Assembly (NCBI RefSeq): GCF_030409795.1
Contig: NZ_JAUFQN010000019.1
Coordinates: 620,001-684,000 of the forward strand
Origin: Flavobacterium paronense
GTDB taxonomy: Bacteria > Bacteroidota > Bacteroidia > Flavobacteriales > Flavobacteriaceae
DNA: 64,000 nt
Direction: 5' to 3'
This document shows, in pieces, positions 1 through 7,800 of this stretch. Numbering within the stretch: the stretch's first letter is position 1; each line of letters starts with the position of its first letter. Made by a program: the position numbers and the translations under genes. The notes beneath the pieces were generated by a model, which saw only the letters and a program-made list of their open reading frames with translations, was not told the DNA's origin and searched no databases.

Positions 1-513
1 AAACCTGATGTTATGGCTCAAGGCCAAAGTGCGGTCGTTGCTACGGTGGCTGGAACTGTTGGAACCGCAAGTGGCACATCATTTTCCGGACCAATAATGG
101 CAGGTGCAATTGCTAGTTTTTGGCAAGCGGTTCCAAATTTAACCAACCAGCAAGTTGTAGATTTTGTAAAACAATCTGCGGATAGATATGCTAATCCAAC
201 AAATCAATACGGTTACGGGATTCCTGATTTTCAATCGGCTTTAAATTCGGTACAACTTTCAATCAATGATTCAACTAAAGGAAGGTTTTTAGTATATCCC
301 AATCCAGTTTCTGATAAACTTTTTATTTCATTCCCAACCGCTTTTATTGAAGCAAACATTAGTTTTTACAATGTTATGGGTCAAATAGTCTTTCAAAAAA
401 CGATTCAAAATACTGATACAACACTTTCAATGACAAATTTGAATTCTGGGATTTACTTTTATAAAATTTATAGTAATTCATTTGTGCAAACGGGAAAAAT
501 TATTAGAAATTAA
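1..513 (+). CDS. Secreted subtilisin-like serine protease, C-terminal part, with T9SS type A sorting domain
   Basis: This is the 3' end of a gene whose reading frame is already open at base 1, so the N-terminus and the Asp and His of the triad lie outside the window. The visible part begins just before the subtilase serine motif, read as ASGTSFSGPIMAG, which matches the S8 pattern GTSxxxP with the catalytic Ser. About 60 residues of the catalytic domain follow, ending in YGYGIPDFQSAL, as is usual for S8 proteases. The last ~75 residues (YPNPVSDKL, then GQIVFQK, then SGIYFYKI and a basic end) form a T9SS type A C-terminal domain. By family knowledge it directs export across the outer membrane and is then cleaved. 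An extracellular protease is inferred. The flavoenzyme gene starts 20 bp downstream on the same strand. Confidence 0.85.
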   Translation, partial: KPDVMAQGQSAVVATVAGTVGTASGTSFSGPIMAGAIASFWQAVPNLTNQQVVDFVKQSADRYANPTNQYGYGIPDFQSALNSVQLSINDSTKGRFLVYPNPVSDKLFISFPTAFIEANISFYNVMGQIVFQKTIQNTDTTLSMTNLNSGIYFYKIYSNSFVQTGKIIRN

Positions 514-533
514 ATTTGAAACATTCAGTTTAA

Positions 534-1478
534 ATGAATAAAATCACAAAACTTTTCAATATTAAATACCCAATTATCCAAGGAGGAATGATTTGGAATA
601 GCGGATACAAATTAGCGAGTGCCGTTAGTAATGCTGGTGGTTTAGGGTTGATAGGTGCCGGTTCTATGTATCCTGATGTTTTGCGTGAGCATATTCAAAA
701 ATGCAAAAAAGCTACCGATAAACCTTTTGGGGTTAATGTGCCAATGTTATATCCCAATATTGAAGAAATCATCCAAATTATTATTGAAGAAAAGGTGAAA
801 ATAGTTTTTACTTCAGCAGGAAATCCAAAAACTTGGACAAGTTATTTAAAAGAAAATGAAATAACCGTTGTTCATGTTGTGAGCAGTTCCAAATTTGCTT
901 TAAAAGCCCAAGAAGCTGGAGTTAATGCAATTGTTGCTGAAGGATTTGAAGCTGGTGGACACAATGGGAGAGAAGAAACAACCACGTTAACTTTAATTCC
1001 GATGGTAAAAGAACAAATAAATATACCGCTAATTGCAGCAGGAGGAATTGCCACGGGAAGAGGAATGTTGGCGGCAATGGTATTGGGTGCAGATGGTGTT
1101 CAAATGGGTTCAAGATTTGCGGCATCTTACGAAAGTTCTTCTCATGAAAATTATAAGAAAACAATTCTTAATGTAAAAGAAGGAGACACCCAATTAACTT
1201 TGAAAGAATTAGCTCCGGTACGATTGATAAAAAATAAATTTTACAATGATATCCAAGAGTTATATGCCAAATGCCCAACGCCCGAAGAATTAAAAGCATT
1301 ATTAGGAAGAGCAAGAGCAAAAAAAGGAATGTTCGAAGGAGATTTAGTTGAAGGGGAATTAGAAATAGGTCAGGTTGCTGGATTAATTCATGAAATTAAA
1401 TCGGTAGATTCCATAATTAATGAGGTAATTCAAGAATTTGAAATGGTTTCAAAAGATATGCAGCTTAGACCATTTTAA
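534..1478 (+). CDS. Nitronate monooxygenase / FabK-like FMN enzyme
   Basis: A 314-residue TIM-barrel flavoenzyme of the nitronate monooxygenase (2-nitropropane dioxygenase) and enoyl-ACP reductase II superfamily. Visible hallmarks are the N-terminal YPIIQGGM, the AGGLGLIGAG glycine stretch, AEGFEAGGHNG with the conserved His, and the FMN phosphate-binding segment AAGGIATGRG followed by GADGVQMGSRF. These fit either an FMN-dependent oxidase of alkyl nitronates or a FabK-type reductase, and sequence alone does not separate the two. FabK usually sits among fatty-acid genes, and none is nearby, so I favour the nitronate monooxygenase label without certainty. The ATG lies 20 bp after the protease stop, so it may be co-transcribed. 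No signal peptide is seen, so it is cytoplasmic. Confidence 0.85.
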   Translation: MNKITKLFNIKYPIIQGGMIWNSGYKLASAVSNAGGLGLIGAGSMYPDVLREHIQKCKKATDKPFGVNVPMLYPNIEEIIQIIIEEKVKIVFTSAGNPKTWTSYLKENEITVVHVVSSSKFALKAQEAGVNAIVAEGFEAGGHNGREETTTLTLIPMVKEQINIPLIAAGGIATGRGMLAAMVLGADGVQMGSRFAASYESSSHENYKKTILNVKEGDTQLTLKELAPVRLIKNKFYNDIQELYAKCPTPEELKALLGRARAKKGMFEGDLVEGELEIGQVAGLIHEIKSVDSIINEVIQEFEMVSKDMQLRPF

Positions 1479-1857
1479 ATATATTTTAATTTTACAAATT
1501 GTTGTTAGTGGGTCTGCAATCATATGTAAACTTATTAACAATTTTTTATTTTAGAAATAGAAAATAATTTATTAATAACTTTAAAGTTGAGATTTAGTTA
1601 TGTTTAATGTTATATATTTCAAAGAGTTAATCATATTTTAATATAATAAGTTATGAATGTTAATGTTGATTAATTTGTTTATAACATTTTAATAAGTCAA
1701 TTATCGATACTGTTATTATGAGTAATATAGTGGAAGCATTTTTTGCTTTGGTGTATACTGTTAAAATCAATTTAAATCATTTTATTTTTAGTGAAATGTA
1801 GGTTTAATAATAAGTATACTTTCAATTAGTGAAGAATTGTTTAAAATTGAATTGCTT
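1479..1857. other. AT-rich intergenic leader before the giant type B cargo operon
   Basis: About 380 bp without a plausible gene, extremely AT-rich. It must carry the promoter of the three-gene operon that starts at 1858. I found no perfect TAnnTTTG element. A short 5-bp hairpin (AAGCA, 1734-1738, with TGCTT, 1744-1748) is present but may be chance. Nothing else recognisable is seen. Confidence 0.5.
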
Positions 1858-4800
1858 ATGAGAATTACTACTCTTGTTAAAAATTATTTTGCTTACATTG
1901 TTTTATTAGTATCTCTTTTTGGGTATAATAATTCTTTATATTCTCAATGTCCCACTGTTACAAATGCAAACCAGTCATTTTGCGATAGTCAATCACCTAC
2001 AATAGCTAGTCTTGTTGCTACTGATAATGGTGGTGGAATAAAATGGTATGCTACAGCAACTTCAACAACTGCTTTGACAAATGCAACAAGTTTAATAAGT
2101 GGTGAAGATTATTTTGCTGATGATAATACAGGAACTTGTGGAACGAGGCAAAGCGTTATAGTTACAGTTTATTCTGCGCCAACTGGAGCTAACTTTCAAG
2201 GAGTTTGTGTAACTAGTTTAAGTCAAGCAACTCCAACTAATCCTCAATTTGCAATTGTTGGAAATAACTTAAAATGGTATACTACCCCGTCTGGAGGAAC
2301 AGCGCTTTCTAATACGGCTCAATTAACAGATAATACGATTTATTACATCAGTCAAACTAATCCTAATACGGGTTGTGAAACATCAAGGTTGCAATTGTTT
2401 GTAAATGTTGGATTAGTTCCGGTGCCAACTGGAAACTCAACACAAGAATTTTGTAATAATAGTCCACATACAGTTGCTGATTTAGTTGCATCAGGTAATA
2501 ATAATTGGTATTTAACATCAGCATTTGGAATTCCATTAGATTTAACTACGCCATTAGTAAATGGACAACATTATTATGCTACTACAATTGATCCTCCATG
2601 TGAGAGCAGTACTAGGTTTGATGTTTTAGTAAATATTTATGAACCTAATGATGCGGGTAGTGATGGGAATAGAGGCATATGTATAGATCAAGTCTCATCA
2701 ACAGCTCCTTTCGATTTGTTTAATCTGTTAGGCGGAACTCCAGATAATACTGGTGTTTGGACAGGGCCAATTACTACTACCAATGGTTCTCAAGGAACTG
2801 TTGATGTGTCTACTATGACTTTAATAGGAAGTCCTTATGTTTTTACTTATACAGTTTCTTCTGCTTTATGTGCAACAGATATTTCTACCGTTACTATTTC
2901 TATTAATCCAAAGCCAACGGTAACAGTAACAAGTCCACCAGTTTGTTCTGGCACACCAGCTACAGTAACGGCTACACCATCACCAGCAGGAACCTATAGT
3001 TATGTTTGGACTGTTCCATCAGGCGCAACCAATCCTGGTAATGTAGCTACGTTTACTACAAGTACAGCAGGCGTTTATAGTGTTATTATCACCAATACCA
3101 CTACGACATGCCCAAGTTTACCAGCACAGACAACAGTAGTTATCAATCCAACGCCAACGGTAACAGTAACAAGTCCACCAGTTTGTTCTGGCACACCAGC
3201 TACAGTAACGGCTGCACCATCACCAGCAGGAACCTATAGTTATGTTTGGACTGTTCCATCTGGAGCAACCAATCCTGGTAATGTGGCTACGTTTACTACA
3301 AGTACAGCAGGCGTTTATAGTGTTATTATCACCAATACCACCACGACATGCCCAAGTTTACCAGCACAGACAACAGTAGTTATCAATCCAACGCCAACGG
3401 TAACAGTAACAAGTCCACCAGTTTGTGCGGGCACACCAGCTACAGTAACGGCTACACCATCACCAGCAGGAACCTATAGTTATGTTTGGACTGTTCCATC
3501 AGGCGCAACCAATCCTGGCAATGTGGCTACGTTTACTACAAGTACAGCAGGCGTTTATAGTGTTATTATCACCAATACCACCACGACCTGCCCAAGTTTA
3601 CCAGCACAGACAACAGTAGTTATCAATCCAACGCCAACGGTAACAGTAACAAGTCCACCAGTTTGTTCTGGCACACCAGCTACAGTAACGGCTACACCAT
3701 CACCAGCAGGAACGTATACTTATGTTTGGACTGTTCCATCAGGCGCAACGAATCCTGGTAATGTGGCTACGTTTACTACAAGTACAGCAGGCGTTTATAG
3801 TGTTGTTATCACCAATACCACCACGACATGCCCAAGTTTACCAGCACAGACAACAGTAGTTATCAATCCAACGCCAACGGTAACAGTAACAAGTCCACCA
3901 GTTTGTTCTGGCACACCAGCTACAGTAATCGCGACACCATCACCAGCAGGAACCTATAGTTATGTTTGGACTGTTCCATCTGGCGCAACCAATCCGGGTA
4001 ATGTGGCTACGTTTACTACAAGTACAGCAGGCGTTTATAGTGTTGTTATCACCAATACCACCACGACATGCCCAAGTTTACCAGCACAGACAATAGTAGT
4101 TATCAATCCAAGGCCAACGGTAACAGTAACAAGTCCACCAGTTTGTTCTGGCACACCAGCTACAGTAACGGCTACACCATCACCAGCAGGAACGTATGCT
4201 TATGTTTGGACTGTTCCATCAGGCGCAACCAATCCTGGCAATGTGGCTACGTTTACTACAAGTACAGCAGGCGTTTATAGTGTTATTATCACCAATACCA
4301 CCACGACATGCCCAAGTTTACCAGCACAGACAACAGTAGTTATCAATCCAACGCCAACGGTAACAGTAACAAGTCCACCAGTTTGTTCTGGCACACCAGC
4401 TACAGTAACGGCTGCACCATCACCAGCAGGAACGTATACTTATGTTTGGACTGTTCCATCTGGAGCAACCAATCCTGGTAATGTGGCTACGTTTACTACA
4501 AGTACAGCAGGCGTTTATAGTGTTATTATCACCAATACCACCACGACATGCCCAAGTTTACCAGCACAGACAACAGTAGTTATCAATCCAACGCCAACGG
4601 TAACAGTAACAAGTCCACCAGTTTGTGCGGGCACACCAGCTACAGTAACGGCTACACCAACACCAGCAGGAACCTATAGTTATGTTTGGACTGTTCCATC
4701 AGGCGCAACCAATCCTGGCAATGTGGCTACGTTTACTACAAGTACAGCAGGCGTTTATAGTGTTATTATCACCAATACCACCACGACCTGCCCAAGTTTA

Positions 4801-7800
4801 CCAGCACAGACAACAGTAGTTATCAATCCAACGCCAGCGGTAACAGTAACAAGTCCACCAGTTTGTGTGGGCATACCAGCTACAGTAACGGCTACACCAT
4901 CACCAGCAGGAACCTATAGTTATGTTTGGACTGTTCCATCAGGCGCAACCAATCCTGGCAATGTGGCTACGTTTACTACAAGTACAGCAGGCGTTTATAG
5001 TGTTATTATCACCAATACCACCACGACCTGCCCAAGTTTACCAGCACAGACAACAGTAGTTATCAATCCAACGCCAACGGTAACAGTAACAAGTCCACCA
5101 GTTTGTTCTGGCACACCAGCTACAGTAACGGCTACACCATCACCAGCAGGAACGTATACTTATGTTTGGACTGTTCCATCAGGCGCAACGAATCCTGGTA
5201 ATGTGGCTACGTTTACTACAAGTACAGCAGGCGTTTATAGTGTTGTTATCACCAATACCACCACGACATGCCCAAGTTTACCAGCACAGACAACAGTAGT
5301 TATCAATCCAACGCCAACGGTAACAGTAACAAGTCCACCAGTTTGTTCTGGCACACCAGCTACAGTAATCGCGACACCATCACCAGCAGGAACCTATAGT
5401 TATGTTTGGACTGTTCCATCTGGCGCAACCAATCCGGGTAATGTGGCTACGTTTACTACAAGTACAGCAGGCGTTTATAGTGTTGTTATCACCAATACCA
5501 CCACGACATGCCCAAGTTTACCAGCACAGACAATAGTAGTTATCAATCCAAGGCCAACGGTAACAGTAACAAGTCCACCAGTTTGTTCTGGCACACCAGC
5601 TACAGTAACGGCTACACCATCACCAGCAGGAACGTATGCTTATGTTTGGACTGTTCCATCAGGCGCAACCAATCCTGGCAATGTGGCTACGTTTACTACA
5701 AGTACAGCAGGCGTTTATAGTGTTATTATCACCAATACCACCACGACATGCCCAAGTTTACCAGCACAGACAACAGTAGTTATCAATCCAACGCCAACGG
5801 TAACAGTAACAAGTCCACCAGTTTGTTCTGGCACACCAGCTACAGTAATCGCGACACCATCACCAGCAGGAACCTATAGTTATGTTTGGACTGTTCCATC
5901 TGGCGCAACCAATCCGGGTAATGTGGCTACGTTTACTACAAGTACAGCAGGCGTTTATAGTGTTGTTATCACCAATACCACCACGACATGCCCAAGTTTA
6001 CCAGCACAGACAATAGTAGTTATCAATCCAAGGCCAACGGTAACAGTAACAAGTCCACCAGTTTGTTCTGGCACACCAGCTACAGTAACGGCTACACCAT
6101 CACCAGCAGGAACGTATGCTTATGTTTGGACTGTTCCATCAGGCGCAACCAATCCTGGCAATGTGGCTACGTTTACTACAAGTACAGCAGGCGTTTATAG
6201 TGTTATTATCACCAATACCACCACGACATGCCCAAGTTTACCAGCACAGACAACAGTAGTTATCAATCCAACGCCAACGGTAACAGTAACAAGTCCACCA
6301 GTTTGTTCTGGCACACCAGCTACAGTAACGGCTGCACCATCACCAGCAGGAACGTATACTTATGTTTGGACTGTTCCATCTGGAGCAACCAATCCTGGTA
6401 ATGTGGCTACGTTTACTACAAGTACAGCAGGCGTTTATAGTGTTATTATCACCAATACCACCACGACATGCCCAAGTTTACCAGCACAGACAACAGTAGT
6501 TATCAATCCAACGCCAACGGTAACAGTAACAAGTCCACCAGTTTGTGCGGGCACACCAGCTACAGTAACGGCTACACCAACACCAGCAGGAACCTATAGT
6601 TATGTTTGGACTGTTCCATCAGGCGCAACCAATCCTGGCAATGTGGCTACGTTTACTACAAGTACAGCAGGCGTTTATAGTGTTATTATCACCAATACCA
6701 CCACGACCTGCCCAAGTTTACCAGCACAGACAACAGTAGTTATCAATCCAACGCCAGCGGTAACAGTAACAAGTCCACCAGTTTGTGTGGGCATACCAGC
6801 TACAGTAACGGCTACACCATCACCAGCAGGAACGTATACTTATGTTTGGACTGTTCCATCAGGCGCAACGAATCCTGGTAATGTAGCTACGTTTACTACA
6901 AGTACAGCAGGCGTTTATAGTGTTATTATCACCAATACCACCACGACATGCCCAAGTTTACCTGGTCAAACTACAGTAGTTATCAATCCAACGCCAACGG
7001 TAACAGTAACAAGTCCACCAGTTTGTGCGGGCACACCAGCTACAGTAACGGCTACACCATCACCAGCAGGAACGTATACTTATGTTTGGACTGTTCCATC
7101 AGGCGCAACGAATCCTGGTAATGTGGCTACGTTTACCACAAGTACAGCAGGTGTTTATAGTGTAATCATTACTGATGCAACCTCAATTTGTCCAAGTTTA
7201 CCAACACAGACAACAGTTGTTATTAATCCAGTTCCAGATGCTGGAAATGACGGAACATTGAATATTTGTTCTAATCAAAATCCAGTTGATTTATTTAATT
7301 CATTATTAGGGACACCACAAGTTGGAGGAACATGGTCACCAGCATTAAATAGCTTAACAGGAATATTTAATCCAGCAGTTGATGTTTCTGGAACTTATAC
7401 TTATACGATTACAGGAATTTCACCTTGTATTGATGATACTGCGACTGTTACAGTTGTTGTTACAAATGGACCAGAAGCCGGGACTGATAATTCTCTTGTA
7501 GTTTGTGTTAATAATCCTTCTCAAGATTTATTTTTATTATTAGGACCAAATGCTCAGCCAGGAGGAACTTGGTCACCAGCAATGCAAAGCGGAACAGGAA
7601 TTTTTAATCCGGCTATCGATCCTCAGGGAAATTATGTCTATACGCTATCGGGAACAGCACCTTGTTCTAATGATTTTGCCACAATTTCTGTTACGGTAAA
7701 TCCAATTCCAGATGCTGGAACAAACGGAACTAAAACTTTTTGTTCAAACGGTTCTTCGGAAGATTTGTTTCTTTCTCTAGGAGGAACACCACAAGCAGGA

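Noticed and set aside
1837..1857. TTG start extending the type B cargo by seven residues
   Set aside because: The ATG at 1858 gives a cleaner signal peptide; TTG is less usual when a good ATG is near.
4068..6200. Three identical 70-residue plus-strand frames (4068-4280, 5508-5720, 5988-6200) inside the 240-bp array
   Set aside because: They are alternative-frame readings of the repeats and are identical because the DNA units are identical. No start signals, and the main frame is clearly coding.
2914..7233. CRISPR array as an explanation of the regular repeat spacing
   Set aside because: The period is 240 bp, the units are in frame and coding with no short repeat plus unique spacer pattern.
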